This document shows positions 32,989-44,690 of a stretch of 64,000 nt of DNA, one piece after another. The stretch is taken from NCBI GenBank assembly GCA_030710605.1, contig CP092874.1:20530611-20594610 (forward strand), given 5' to 3'. Made by a program: the position numbers and the translations under genes. The notes below the pieces were generated by a model. That model saw nothing but the letters and a program-made list of their open reading frames with translations. It had not been told where the DNA came from and ran no database searches. The stretch comes from Cordylochernes scorpioides (lineage: Eukaryota > Arthropoda > Arachnida > Pseudoscorpiones > Chernetidae). Positions within the stretch are counted from its first letter, which is position 1; each line of letters starts with the position of its first letter.

Positions 32989-33394
32989 TACATATAAAAT
33001 GAAAGGATTTAAAAGCACGAATGTTTCTTTTATACATAATACAAACTTCCACTGCCCTTACTGCGATGAAAAAATATATTGGGAGGGCTTGGCTCATCAG
33101 TGGTGAACCCTCCCAGCGGTCTACTGTCCTATAAGCTTATGTCAATAGTTTTCTTGAGAACGATTTCTAAGATTCCATCCTTCAGTGCTGCGTATATAAG
33201 CAGAATCGTCCAATACAGTATTAGAGCTCTAAGAAGCGGTCTGGTGGATTAAATTGGCGAAACCGCTGGGAGGGTTCACCACTGATGAGCCAAGCCCTCC
33301 CAATATATTTTTTCATCGAAGTAAGGGCAGTAGAAATTTGTAATATGTATAAAAGAAACATTCGTGCTTTTTAATCCTTTCATTTTATATGTAT
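32989..33394. mobile_element. Palindromic MITE with about 130-bp arms, each carrying the structured module
   Basis: The left arm (32989-33120) and right arm (33265-33394) are inverted copies. The arms contain the module at 33081-33120 (-) and 33255-33302 (+). In the right arm TTGGC pairs with GCCAA, where other copies have CTGGC with GCCAG. The unique centre is about 145 bp. The allele is at 55473-55873. Confidence 0.8.
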
Positions 33395-33489
33395 ATCAGA
33401 AGTTAAATGGTTCCTTTATCAACCAGGATACAGTGAGATGTTTTATAAATTACCCGATGCACAGTAAAACTGAATTATCACCTACAGAG

Positions 33490-34915
33490 AGATATGATCC
33501 ATATAACAAGCAGTATATGATGAAATAATCCATATAACAACTGGAATATAGTGAAATAATCCATATAACAACTGGAAAATAGTGGAATAATCCATATAAC
33601 AACTGGAAAATAGTGAAATAATCCATATACCAACTGGAATATAGTGAAATAATCCATATAACAAGCAGTATATGATGAAATAATCCATATGCCAAGCAGT
33701 ATATGATGAAATAATCCATATAACAAGCAGTATATGATGAAATAATCCATATAACAAGCAGTATAGAATAAATAATCCATATAACAAGCAGTATATGATG
33801 ACATAATCCATATACCAAGCAATATATGATGAAATAATCCATATAACAAGCAGTATATGATGAAATAATCCATATACCAAGCAGTATAGATTAAATAATC
33901 CATATAACAAGCAGTATATGATGAAATAATCCATATGCCAAGCAGTATATGATGAAATAATCCATATGCCAAGCAGTATATGATGAAATAATTCATATAC
34001 CAAGCAGTATATGATGAAATAATCCATATACCAAGCAGTATATGATGAAATAATCCATATACCAAGCAGTATATGATGAAATAATCCATATAACAAGCAG
34101 TATATGATGAAATAATCCATATAACAAGCAGTATATGATGAAATAATCCATATAACAATCAGTAAATGATGAAATAATCCATATACCAACTGGAATATAG
34201 TGAAATAATCCATATAACAAGCAGTATATGATGAAATAATCCATATTCTAACCAGTACATGTCAAATGATCCATATACCAAGAAGTATATGATGAAATGA
34301 TCCATATAACAAGCAGTATATGATGAAATAATCCATATAACAACCTCTATATGATGTAATAATCCATATAACAAGCAGTATATGATGAAATAATCCATAT
34401 ACCAAGCAGTATATGATGAAATAATCTATATAACAACTGGAATACAGTGAAATAATCCATATAACAACTGGAATACAGTGAAATAATCCATATAACAAGC
34501 AGTATATGATGAAATAATCCATATACCAAGCAGTATATGATGAAATAATCCATATAACAAGCAGTATATGATGAAATAATCCATATAACAAGCAGTATAT
34601 GATGAAATAATCCATATACCAAGCAGTATATGATGAAATAATCCATATACCAAGCAGTATATAGTGAAATACTCCATATACCAAGCAGTATATAGTGAAA
34701 TAATCCATATAACAAGCAGTATATGATGAAATAATCCATATAACAAGCAGTATATGATGAAATAATCCATATACCAAGCAGTATATGATGAAATAACCTA
34801 TATACCAAGCAGTATATGATGAAATAATCCATATAACAAGCAGTATATGGTAGAATAATCCATATAACAAGCAGTAATGATGAAATAATCCATATTCCAA
34901 GCAATATATGGTGAC
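33490..34915 (-). repeat. 31-bp minisatellite, about 46 units (haplotype A)
   Basis: Unit close to ATGAAATAATCCATATAACA followed by AGCAGTATATG, with CTGGAATATAG variants. The minus strand has no stop codon in any frame of the unit, so long overlapping hydrophobic ORFs (YGLFHHILLVIWIIS-type) appear in all three frames. They are by-products of the repeat. The allele at 52075-55345 is about twice as long. Confidence 0.95.
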
Positions 34916-35290
34916 ACAAAAGATCCCGGAACCAGCCAGATGAACGGACCAGGTACACAGCAACAGGTGTTTAGATCGATGCCTCAAGTGCCCCTGAATT
35001 ATTTAGAATCCCTCGCTCCTCTCTCTAAAATTGGATCCTCCTAAGATAATGCACCCATCTGCCACCAGGCGGAGCCCACATCACCCTAATTACGACCTGA
35101 TGGAGGCATTCTCTTCCTTGATGTCTCTGGCGTGCCTATTTGCATATCTTCCTCACCATCTTCACCTCTGCAATTACATCACCAAGAGCATCATCATTTA
35201 GGGTCTTTCGGTAGTTTAAAAGCATCTTACTTACTTAGAAATCGAAACTTCGCTATTGGGCCATTCAAACTAATCTAGCTACTGCATACA
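34912..35290. promoter_or_regulatory. Slow-evolving, repeat-free block, allele A
   Basis: Nearly identical by eye to the reverse complement of 51706-52079, with a handful of substitutions and no indels over about 260 bp, between two fast-evolving repeats. It includes CTATTTGCATATC (octamer-like, about 35138) and CAGGCGGAGCC. No ORF. Function unknown. Confidence 0.35.
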
Positions 35291-36125
35291 CTCAGGGGCA
35301 CATCTTAAGGAAGTCTTTGATGTCGCCGGTTGAATATATTTTTAAAGAGACAGAGGAAATTTTGTTCACACTTGGTTATCTCGTATATCTTAAATAAAGG
35401 TCACTAAAATATCTTTCAGAGTTATTGTCTGAATCCCTATATACATGGTGAAAGGTACAACTTCCTTAAGTTTTGTCTATGAGTGTATATACACTTGGTT
35501 ATCTCGTGTATCTTCAATAAAGGTTATCTCGTATGTCTTCACTAAAGGTCGCTGTAATATCTTTCAGAGTTATTGTCTGAATCCCGATATACATGTTAAA
35601 AGGTACAACTTCCTTAAGTTTTGTCCATGAGTTTATATTCACTTGGTTATCTCGTGTGTCTTCAATAAAAGTCACTGTAATATCTTTCAGGGTTATTGTC
35701 TGAATCCCGATATACATGGTAAAAGGTACAACTTCCTTAATTTTTGTCTATGAGTGTATATACACTTGGTTATCTCGAGTGTCTTCAATAAAGGTCACTG
35801 TAATATCTTTCAGAGTTATTGTCTGAATCCCGATATACATGTAAAAAGTACAACTTCCTTAAGTTTTGTCCATGAGTGTATATACACTTGGTTATCTCGT
35901 ATGTCTTCAATAAAGGTCACTGTAATATATTTCAGAGTTATTGTCTGAATCCCGATATACATGTAAAAAGTACAACTTCCTTAAGTTTTGTCCATGAGTG
36001 TATATACACTTGGTTATCTCGTATGTCTTCAATACAGGTCACTGTAATATCTTTCAGAGTTATTGTCTGAATCCCGATATACATGGTAAAAGGTACAATT
36101 TCCTCAAGATTTGTCCAGGAGAGTA
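35285..36125 (+). repeat. MITE-derived satellite array, about six units (haplotype A)
   Basis: Left MITE end at about 35288-35310, spacer, then head-to-tail units of about 122 bp, one shortened by an internal deletion near 35515-35530. Allelic array: 50990-51710. Confidence 0.85.
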
Positions 36126-36639
36126 CATATTTGCATAGCCGGAATATTAACATATTGTCATACGACGGAGAATTTATCAGACATCTAATTAGATATTTAA
36201 ATTCTGAATGAAGATTCTATTTTACCATTTCAAAATAAAACATAATATTTTCTCCCTCGAACAAAAGTTAAGAATGTGCTTGAATTTTGGAAGCCTTGTG
36301 TGTGCATAGAGTTACCTTGGTGTTACAAGAACCAGTTTAACTTGAGCCCAAACCACAAAGAAAACGTTGATGTAGTTTGAAATTATAAAATAGAAGAAAT
36401 CTTCAAGATGTCGGTTCCCCCTCCACTTCAAGTTAACAGGAGACATAGCTATAGTATTGGTTTATTGGGGAACCTTTTCCTTTCTCTCTATAACCTCTAA
36501 AGAATTATCTCTTAAAATTTATCTGGAATACACATGATACAATACATGATAATCATTGTGGGTAGTTAGCGATTGTTTTTACTAAAATGTGCACCACATA
36601 TTTACATATATAGGGAGCAGTTCAACTTTTACATATACA

Positions 36640-36842
36640 CTCATGGACAAAACTTGAGGAAAAGTTTCATATTTTAACCATAAACCATTCCTTATTTACT
36701 TAAATAACGGCGGATTTACCATAGATGTAAATTATAACGTTCTCTCTCCTTTTTAAAAATGAATAAAAAATATAATTAAAAATATAATAATAATAAATAC
36801 ACGTTAAAAGGTACAACTTCCTTAAGTTTTGTTCATGTGTTT
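36640..36842. mobile_element. Second MITE type with the same Tc1-like terminal repeats
   Basis: Begins ACACTCATGGACAAAACTTG and ends CTTCCTTAAGTTTTGTTCA, but the interior is unrelated to the 122-bp unit. Hence at least two MITE families share these ends. Allele at about 50270-50480. Confidence 0.7.
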
Positions 36843-37160
36843 ATAATAGCTAGGATTTGAACTGTACAATTGTAATAATGATGGTCGTATGTCCCTAAGA
36901 TACGGTATAAAGGTTGACGTTCTTTATTCAAATCTAGTATAGTATCATATTCAGTCTGCGCGTTATGTAACAGAGATGTTCGAGAAATGCTTCGTTTTGA
37001 TGCAAATTTTGAAATGGACAGATACCATATTTTGGTCTACATAATGTTACGACGCTTTTCAGCCGTCGTTGTTTGTGTATAAGGTTTCTAAATAACAAGG
37101 GGGGTTCTATGTAGATAGAGCTGAGCATTAGTACTGTATCACCAGTAGCTGCTAGAAGAA

Positions 37161-37421
37161 TTAAGGATTAGATGTCTCTAATGTCTGCCACCAGAAGGAT
37201 CTTCCTCGCCAACAGCCGTCCAGGTAAGACAAACTTCTCTGGTACCTTCTTCCAGGATCATCCACATGGCCATACCCCCGGAGACAACTGTCCGCTTCCT
37301 CTTGTACCACCGATGTCACTAGACTCTCTATTCTCCCGCCTGTCTCTTTCTCAACTGACCTCTTTCTTGTTAATCCCATCCCCAACAATTTCATAGGAAT
37401 GGGAGCGGTCAGATGACACAA
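37161..37421 (-). CDS. Small conserved ORF, allele A (unidentified)
   Basis: The frame runs to a stop at 37161-37163 and ends RRYQRSLSYLDGCWRGRSFW plus WQTLETSNP. Haplotype B (49703-49942, +) keeps the same frame and stop. The two alleles differ by 21 nt of indels that preserve frame (about 15 and 6 nt) and their last 33 codons are identical. The first true ATG is about 10 codons in (MKLLGMGL). I recognise no domain. It may be a short gene, a terminal exon or chance. Confidence 0.35.
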   Translation of the reverse strand: MCHLTAPIPMKLLGMGLTRKRSVEKETGGRIESLVTSVVQEEADSCLRGYGHVDDPGRRYQRSLSYLDGCWRGRSFWWQTLETSNP

Positions 37422-38153
37422 TAAATACTTCCCGTAGAGAGCCAGCGTAACTTATCTCTATATGCAATTAGGTAACTATATGTAACAGTGTTGTAGTCTC
37501 ACTAGTTGTTGCACCAATCTTATATATATGATAATGAACACTAGAAGAGTTACCGAAAAGTGTTTTAAAAACTTATATGCAAATAATGAAACTATAAAAA
37601 CGAAATTAAATTATCTTTTTAAACAAGGAAGTAACGTTATATTCCTACAAAAGAAAATACAACATAAAGTTGTATACATAAAGGATGATATCCATGTACC
37701 AAAATAGGTATCTTTCCCTTTAATTATGTACATAAACAATCCATTTTTTTTATCATCCCATAGGTTGGCTTTTTGTCTCAATGTGGCAAAACTGGTGTTG
37801 TAGCATATTCCTTATCTCACCACCGCACTGTTTTTTTATTGGAATGATAAGCGTGATGCATTGTTGTATAATGCATAATTAAAGGGAGAGGTGCCTGGTA
37901 CATACAAGAATAAAACTCCGGTGATATAGTGAAAGTATGCAAACCAGAAAAAAACGTCATCGTCACCTATTCATAAACTATGTTTACCTTCGATATCAAA
38001 TCACAAGAGAGATATGCAAATATTTTTTCCAGGAACAAGATATGTAATGCTTTATATCAGAGACAACGAGGTTCGGCTGCTCCCCTGAGACGTATCGTCT
38101 GCTATAAAGTCGGGAATGTTTTCTTCCATTGGCCAACCGTGAACGTCGTACCA

Positions 38154-38477
38154 TTAATATATACAGTTATCTCAGCGTCATAATCAATTCTTTCTTAATC
38201 AATTCTGTCACCGTTTGTTTTGTGAATGGAATAAACACCCAAATATGGTCATTTCTCATAACCATCGGTGGTTCAGTGGTAGAATACTCGCCTGCCACGC
38301 GGGCGACCCGGGTTCGATTCCCGGCAGATGCATTTTTTTTTTTACAATTTTAAAAACTCATTTATATATTGTACAAGAATGACATCCACGGCGCCAATTT
38401 ATAATTGTAACGAATAGTATTTGAATAAAAGCATTTAATCGGGTAAAACCCGGGCGTTGCCCGGGTCATTCGGCTAG
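38154..38477 (+). mobile_element. Helitron-like insertion carrying a tRNA gene, haplotype A only
   Basis: The 3' end is textbook: a 7-bp hairpin CCCGGGC-GTT-GCCCGGG (38449-38465), 8 nt, then CTAG (38474-38477) before host T. Comparison with the empty allele (about 48952-48958) places the left edge after the A at 38153. The 5' start TTAATATATACAG is not the usual TC, so the 5' end may be diverged or the insertion composite. It carries a tRNA-Gly-like gene. Confidence 0.75.
38262..38332 (+). tRNA. tRNA-Gly(GCC), possibly a pseudogene
   Basis: 71 nt with an intact A box (GGTTCAGTGGTAGAA), anticodon stem-loop CTCGC-CTGCCAC-GCGGG with anticodon GCC, T arm CCGGG-TTCGATT-CCCGG and an oligo-T terminator directly after. 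The acceptor stem has two mismatches (5' CCATCGG against 3' CAGATGC; the usual arthropod gene has GCATCGG/CCGATGC). It may therefore be a decaying copy. It sits inside the Helitron insertion and is absent from haplotype B. Confidence 0.85.
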
Positions 38478-38534
38478 TTGTAATATAAAATGGAAAAATC
38501 CCAATGCAATATTACAGCGGTATGGTAGATTAAA

Positions 38535-38610
38535 CTGGCGAAACCGCTGGGAGAGTCCACCTGGAAACCATGATTTCGAGCTATGGCCCTCTTCAGTTCA
38601 GGGCTGGCTT
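38535..38610 (-). ncRNA. Hammerhead-like motif next to a truncated MITE module (allele A)
   Basis: The minus strand reads CTGAAGA (38596-38590), a GGGC-CATA-GCTC stem II, GAAA (38577-38574), then ATCATGGT and a stem I strand. CUGANGA and GAAA are the invariant hammerhead core blocks. The allele at 48834-48880 has lost the G of GAAA. Confidence 0.45.
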
Positions 38611-39382
38611 TTATTCATGAGAGATCCACAAGGGATCTGATGAGATCTTCATAATCTGCTAAAGAGTTGTTTAACTGTAAAAGTAACTAGACCAAATCTC
38701 TGGGCAAAATATAGATGCAAATTTTGCAGGGAGGATAATCATCGATAAAAAAAAAGAAATGTCGCCTCTTCTGTCAAAATGGACGTCAAAACTAGACTCC
38801 ATTTATTAGTAAATCTTTGTCTCTTTAAATCTTTTGTACATATTTACATAGACAGATTTTCATCTCTCGTTTCCTAACACACAGAAGATATTCTTTTTCT
38901 CACAACTTTTCGTTCTCTTTCTTCAAAACTTTCCAGCAAACTTTGCATATTTCCCATATGTACATAATAACTTCGATACTGCTCAAGTTTAGCGAAGTGT
39001 TTTCACCAGAATTTTTAGAGAAAATAAACTGTAATTTATAAAAGTTATATGTTTAACTTGCAAATGTTTTGTTTCTGATTTTACATGTCGTTATAGAACT
39101 TTATATATTTTATTAGAAAACTTTTTGTGAAATTAAGAACTATAGTTTTTGTTTTCTATTTCAAACCATCGGAATAATTTGATCGCATTTATATTAGAAT
39201 TCACACAACACTGTATTATGTTTATAATATGATGCACCAGCACGCCATGATCCACAAAGGATCAAATAAAATCCTAACAAACTTCCAAAGAGATGTTTAG
39301 CTGGCTAAGTGGCTAAGTTAAATCAATGGCCAAAATATAGATAGGAATTTTAACGAGAGGCAAATATATGTGTGTGTGTGTG

Positions 39383-39612
39383 TAAAACGACATGTGAAAA
39401 TTATCCCGCATGTGTTTCTTTTGAACGAAAAATCAAAATTTATTTAAAGGAGAAATAACGATTATTTCTGACCTTATTTATCATTACTCTTTACAATTCA
39501 TCCTTTCATATCTCATCCCTAAGGTTATAAATAATCGTTATTTCTCCTTAAAATAAATTATGATTTTTCGTTCAAAAGAAACACATGCGGGATAATTTTC
39601 ACATGTCGTTTT
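39383..39612. mobile_element. Palindromic MITE, allele A
   Basis: Two arms of about 95 bp, near-perfect inverted copies, starting GTAAAACGACATGTGAAAAT and ending with its complement. The centre is about 45 bp. Allele at 47782-48016. A related copy with a shorter left arm sits at 39914-40095 and a fragment at about 60310-60440. Confidence 0.85.
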
Positions 39613-39913
39613 ACAATCACAAGCCGCATTATATTGTATTATAAATGTATGCTGTATCAAACTAAGCTAGATGTAAGGTGATAACGTACCATATATACAT
39701 AAGATATGGAAGCATTAAAACACAAGGGTTTCTTTTTTAAATATAAAACAAACTTCTACTGTCCTTACTGCAATGAAAAAATATTGGGAGGGCTTGGCTC
39801 ATCAGTGGTGAACCCTCCCAGCGGTTTCGCCGCTTATATTTAAAAAGAAACACTTGTGCTTTAATGCTTCTATTTCTTAAGCTAGATGTGTTTGACCAAA
39901 CTATAGAAAATGT

Positions 39914-40095
39914 AGAACGACATTTGAAAATTATTCCGCATATTTTTCTTACCGTTTATCATTACTCTTCACAATTCATCCTTTCATACTTCATCCCTAA
40001 GGTTAGAAATAATCGTTATTTCTCTATTGAATAAATTTCGATTTTTCGTTTAAAAGAAACACATGCGGAATAATTTTCAAATGTCGTTCTACAAT
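39914..40095. mobile_element. MITE present only in haplotype A at a site occupied by another MITE in B
   Basis: Inverted ends TAGAACGACATTTGAAAAT and its complement. The flanks CTATAGAAAATG / ATAGAAAATGTATTTG match haplotype B either side of about 47250-47500, where the unrelated MITE 47261-47430 sits instead. Confidence 0.6.
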
Positions 40096-40794
40096 CATAA
40101 GCCGCATTAAATTGTATTATAGAAAATGTATTTGTTTATTTTTTACACGGTGATTATTTTCAATATATAAATAGTATTATCTATGGGGAGGGGAACCATG
40201 GCATTATTTTTATCACCAAAATCCACAATGGATTGTCCAATTTGACTAAGGAAGCATCTTAAAATCAGACTTTTGGCTACCGATTGATCATTTACCTTTG
40301 AGGAGGGACACCAGTTTTAGATCTGATTCATCTTTAATTATATTGTAGCGTAGAAATCAAGTCTTTGTATATCTGGAGATGTGAAAGTATTTATTGATGA
40401 TGTCACCACGACCAGTCGACAAATATTAACAAATTAACCAAACTATCTATAGCTAGAGAATATCGAGCAAGCAAGCTAGGTAACTAAATGATGATTTAGA
40501 AAATAATAAATCTGTTTCCAAATATTCTCATTGAATAATTAAATTAAATAATAAATTATTTCTTCGCCACAATATGTAAATCTCAATCATAGAGTGTGCG
40601 TGTTTGAATATATGGCTTTAATGTAAATTTTAATTAAGTTGAAAAATTATATATAATGAAAAAAAAAATCAGAGATAAATGTTATTTATTTAAAAAAAAC
40701 TATAAATATTTAACAACTAAAGTTAATGTCCTAATTGAAAAAAAAAAAACAAAAACAAAGATTTTCAGTGACCTCATTCGAATAATATTTGACC
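40096..40794. other. Gene-free stretch, allele A
   Basis: AT-rich with homopolymer A runs at about 40659-40750; reverse complement of 46610-47220. No coding region supported. Confidence 0.6.
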
Positions 40795-40894
40795 NNNNNN
40801 NNNNNNNNNNNNNNNNNNNNNNNNNNNNNNNNNNNNNNNNNNNNNNNNNNNNNNNNNNNNNNNNNNNNNNNNNNNNNNNNNNNNNNNNNNNNNN
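40795..40894. other. 100-N scaffold gap
   Basis: Exactly 100 N. Confidence 0.99.
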
Positions 40895-41185
40895 ATAAAA
40901 GATGCATTTAAGTATACAAACTTTTAAAAAGTTTTTTAGAACCAAGAACATAATTGCATATTTACAAATGGATGCAGCGAAACTGATTTATTCCATCAAC
41001 GTCTGTTTTCCTAAATTATCTTTTGACTTAAATATGATGCATTGACGTGCACGCCATCTGTGTGTGTGTGATCGTAAATATAAACTATTTATTATAATTT
41101 CAATTTGCATCTATCAATAAAATTTGTATTATGATGCACTAGCGCGCCATCTGCTATGATGTTATCTACCATCTGGTATATTAAA

Positions 41186-41233
41186 CTGGCAAAACCGCTG
41201 GGAGGGTTCACCACTGATGAGCCAGGCCCTCCT
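41186..41233 (+). repeat. Structured MITE module, allele B
   Basis: CTGGC/GCCAG is retained, GAAA is changed to AAAA, and the second helix ends CCCTCCT. Allelic to 14651-14698. Confidence 0.65.
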
Positions 41234-41756
41234 ATTAATTTTTCCATTGCAGTAAGGGCAGTAGAAATTGTTTAATTTAAAAAAGAATCTTACGCGTCTA
41301 TAATAATTTCGAATAAAATTTGTTGTAACCATTATTTTATGCAATAGTAAATAGTATACCCTAAGAAACAAATTGCCAAAATATTAAATTTGATAGCGAG
41401 GCCGTTTCTTTTAAAAGTAAAATAAAAAAAAATAAAGCTTATATGTCCATAGTTTGCTAAGATACCGTAACCGGTATTCCATTCTTCATTGCCACATAAA
41501 TAGGTAGAATCATCCAATACAGTATTAGAGCTCAAAAAAAAAAAAAGTTCAGGTGAAAACATCGTTTCAGATTTAAACGGGCTTTACTAACGTTTATTTT
41601 CGATTCGGATGAAAAAGTGAATTGTGTTCATCGAAACGTTTGGGAAAATAAAATATTTCCTTCTGGTCAAGATTTCTTTATTTTACTGGCGATTTGGAAG
41701 TGTCGTGGCCAGGCTGCATCAATAACTTCAATAAGATCTGTTTTAATTTGCATATA

Positions 41757-42265
41757 CATTCATAGATGAAACTTAAGGAAGTGGAAAGTGATATCGCCGG
41801 GGGGGTCGTCTATTATTATTATTATTTTTTTTTTTAAGGAGACTGAGGAACATTTGTTCACATTTGGTTATATCATGTGTCTTCAATAAAGGTCACTGTA
41901 ATATCTTTCAGAGTTATTGTCCTGATATACATGATAAAAGGTACAACTTCCTTAAGTTTTGTCCATGAGTGTATATACACTTGGTTATCTCGTGTCTTCA
42001 ATAAAGGTCACTGTAATATCTTTCAGAGTTATTGTCCCGATATACATGATAAAAGGTACAACTTCCTTAAGTTTTGTCCATGAGTGTATATACACTTGGT
42101 TATCTCGTGTGTTTTCAATAAAGGCCACTGTAATATCACTCAGAGTTATTGTCCCGATATACATGATAAAAGGTACAACTTCCTTAAGTTTTGTCCATGA
42201 GTATCTTTCAGAGTTATTGTCCGAATCCCGATATACATGGTAAAAGGTACAGCTTATTTAAGTTT
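41757..42265 (+). repeat. MITE-derived satellite array, allele B
   Basis: Left end (AAACTTAAGGAAGTGG), spacer, then about four units, the last truncated, of the 122-bp type. Allelic to 15333-15735, with one more full unit. Confidence 0.8.
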
Positions 42266-44467
42266 TGTCCATTAGGTTATCTTTCAGAGTTATTGTATGA
42301 ATTTGAGTGTACCTAAATAGAAAGTCATCTCTGAAGGAATAATACCAAAAAGCAATAGGAGACAAAAAAAATTCAAATAAATAAGAATCTATCTTACGTT
42401 TCTGTAGTCGCTTTAGAAAAAAGACAGCGTTGGTTCTGGTAGACAATTGGCACAAAATTGCTATCGATTTTTTTACCTACCTATCGCTTTATTATGTTCC
42501 ACTTCACTAATAAGCATCTCTACACAAAGAAAGTTTCAACATAAATAAAAAACTCTCAAATTAAAAAACTTGTTCCAATTAATGTTAAAGGATCTCTGGA
42601 TTAAAAAAATCTTCGCGTGGAGATTCCTAACAAAGGACTGAATATTTTACAAACCCTGCGGTCAATTTTTAATTTCTTTACACTTTTTTTTTATTGTTTT
42701 ATTCCCTAAAATTGAAAATTGGGATTTTAAAACAATTGGGAAGTTACTTTTATTTCTGTGAAATATCTTTTTTTTTTTAAATAAAGATTTTTTTTTTTTA
42801 ATTCTCTCTGTGATAGTGTTCAGTTTCAATTTTAGGGTTAGCGCCTTTAATTAGAATCGATGTTGGGGGATATAGAAAAAAAATGGTTACAGGGTTGCCA
42901 AATTATAATTTGAAAAGATTGATTTCCCTCCCTCTGTGAATAATAAATTCACAGAACGTTGCTTTTGTCTTCTTCTCAGCTTACGCATCATCATAATCAT
43001 CATTTTTGTTTAGAAACCAGAGAGAGAGAGGGAAGACCGAAAAAAATTGTTAAATCTAATTTTAATTTATCGTTTTACCATTAACATAGATTTTTATAAT
43101 TACAACGCCTTCTCTGAATCGATATTGTTTTATTATATTTTGACCAGAATTAACTCTCTCTCTATCATTAGCCAGCCATTATATATTATAATGTTCAACA
43201 TATATTTGGTTAAAAAAAATATTTTTATTTTTTTCAAAAAGTCATTGTGTGTGTGTTACTCGTGTTAAATTAATTATCTTTTTTTAAATAAAAAAATCAA
43301 CGAGAATAGTTGATATTTATTCCGATAGATGGCGCAATCCATCAGCAACTTTCGGTTTCACGATAAGAAGATACTTTTTTCTTAATAAAATATCTTTTTT
43401 TTAGTTGTATTATTGAGTGACTGCAACAATGGTGCATTAAACAAATAGTACAAAAGTGAAATTATACTGGGATCGGTTTTCCCTAAAATTCCACAACTCT
43501 TATTCCATTCTTCAGTCTTAATATATAAGTAGAATCATCCAATACAGTATTAGAGCTTCAAAAAGGCAATCTGTTAGATTAAACTGGCGACACACCGCAG
43601 GGAGGGTTCCCCACTGATGAGCAAGCCATCCTACTATTTTTCATTCCAGTAAGAATAGTAGAAAGGTCTTTTTTTTTTTTTTGTTTTAAAAGAAAAATTC
43701 TTTCTTTATATGGTTAATTTTTACTTATATTTAAAAATAATCTTCTTCTTTCTTATCTCCACTCAATCACACTAAGGTATCAAGCTTGTAAAGCTTTTTG
43801 ATGGTGTCTGCCTGGAAAGAGTAGAGCTCATCAATGGATGAGTCAATACAGATTTTTTTTAATAATAAATTCAAAGAGTGTTAGGCTAATGACCGAAGAT
43901 TGGAACTCCTGGGAATGGAATAGATAACGTAGAACACTGAGACGGCTGTGTTGTGGGGACTTCATATGACATCGGGGAACATGACGTATTTATAGAGCGT
44001 TGTATTCAAAATTCTAAGTTATTTGCGCGAATTTTATTTCGAAAATAAATAATTATTTATACTTCCCTTACTGAAAATTGTCTACCATTAAACCTTCCCA
44101 GCGGTTTCGCCAGTTTAAATCACCATACCACGCTAATATTGTATTGGACTGTTTTGCTCATGTAGCACGCTTTAATGGGGAATTCTTGGTGTGAAGGTAT
44201 TTAACAAACTATGGACGTAATCCTTAAGGAGAGAAAGACAGAAGAAATATATTCAAATATTGTAAATAGATTTGTGCCAGAAAGTGTGTCCGAATATTCA
44301 TTATTTATCAGTTACAGAGACATACATGGAGCAATATTCCACATTTCCCTCCAGAGTTCTCAATAGTTTCAGTAAATACCTTCAACAAGAATTCCTCTTT
44401 AGAGCCGGCTATATAAACTAAATTGTCAAAAAAGAATAGATTCAAAATCATCGCATTTATATCACAC
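42266..44467. other. Gene-free stretch, haplotype B
   Basis: Parallel to 15770-17880. It contains the diverged structured module at about 43585-43635 and a partial one at about 44095-44120. No supported ORF. Confidence 0.55.
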
Positions 44468-44690
44468 TCATAGAAAAAAACTTAAGGAAGTGGAAATTCT
44501 TTGATGTCGCCAGTCGTCCAATATATATATATATATATATTTTTTTTTTTGAAGGAAAGAGAGATAATTTTGTTCACACTTGGTTATCTCGTGTGTCTTC
44601 AATAAAGGTCACTGTGATATCTTTCAGAGTTATTGTCCCGATATACATGGTGGAAGGTACAACTTCCTTAAGTTTTATCCATGAGTGTGC
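44468..44690 (+). mobile_element. Single-unit Tc1/mariner-type MITE, allele B
   Basis: Complete MITE: left end at about 44468-44495, a (TA)n/T-run spacer, one unit, right end CTTCCTTAAGTTTT at about 44665-44679. The haplotype A allele has about four tandem units. Confidence 0.8.

Larger units (their letters stand above)
29955..40794 (-). other. Haplotype A, second contig part, placed in reverse orientation (allelic to 46610-59416)
   Basis: The whole contig is the reverse complement of 46610-59416 apart from local insertions and repeat-length changes. Turned round it starts GGTCAAATATT, which continues 29854 exactly as haplotype B reads across 46609/46610, and it ends ATTAAT, matching 59411-59416. 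It contains a Helitron (31105-31809), a palindromic MITE (32989-33394), the 31-bp minisatellite, a satellite array, a small ORF with in-frame allelic indels, and a Helitron carrying tRNA-Gly. Confidence 0.9.

Noticed and set aside
33450..34987. Long hydrophobic ORFs (up to about 240 codons) on the minus strand
   Set aside because: They are three-frame readings of the 31-bp minisatellite. The same repeat peptide appears in every frame and there is no start context or non-repeat domain.
38262..38332. A tRNA-derived SINE head
   Set aside because: The tRNA is full length with its own terminator and is followed by a Helitron end, not by a SINE body and poly(A) tail.
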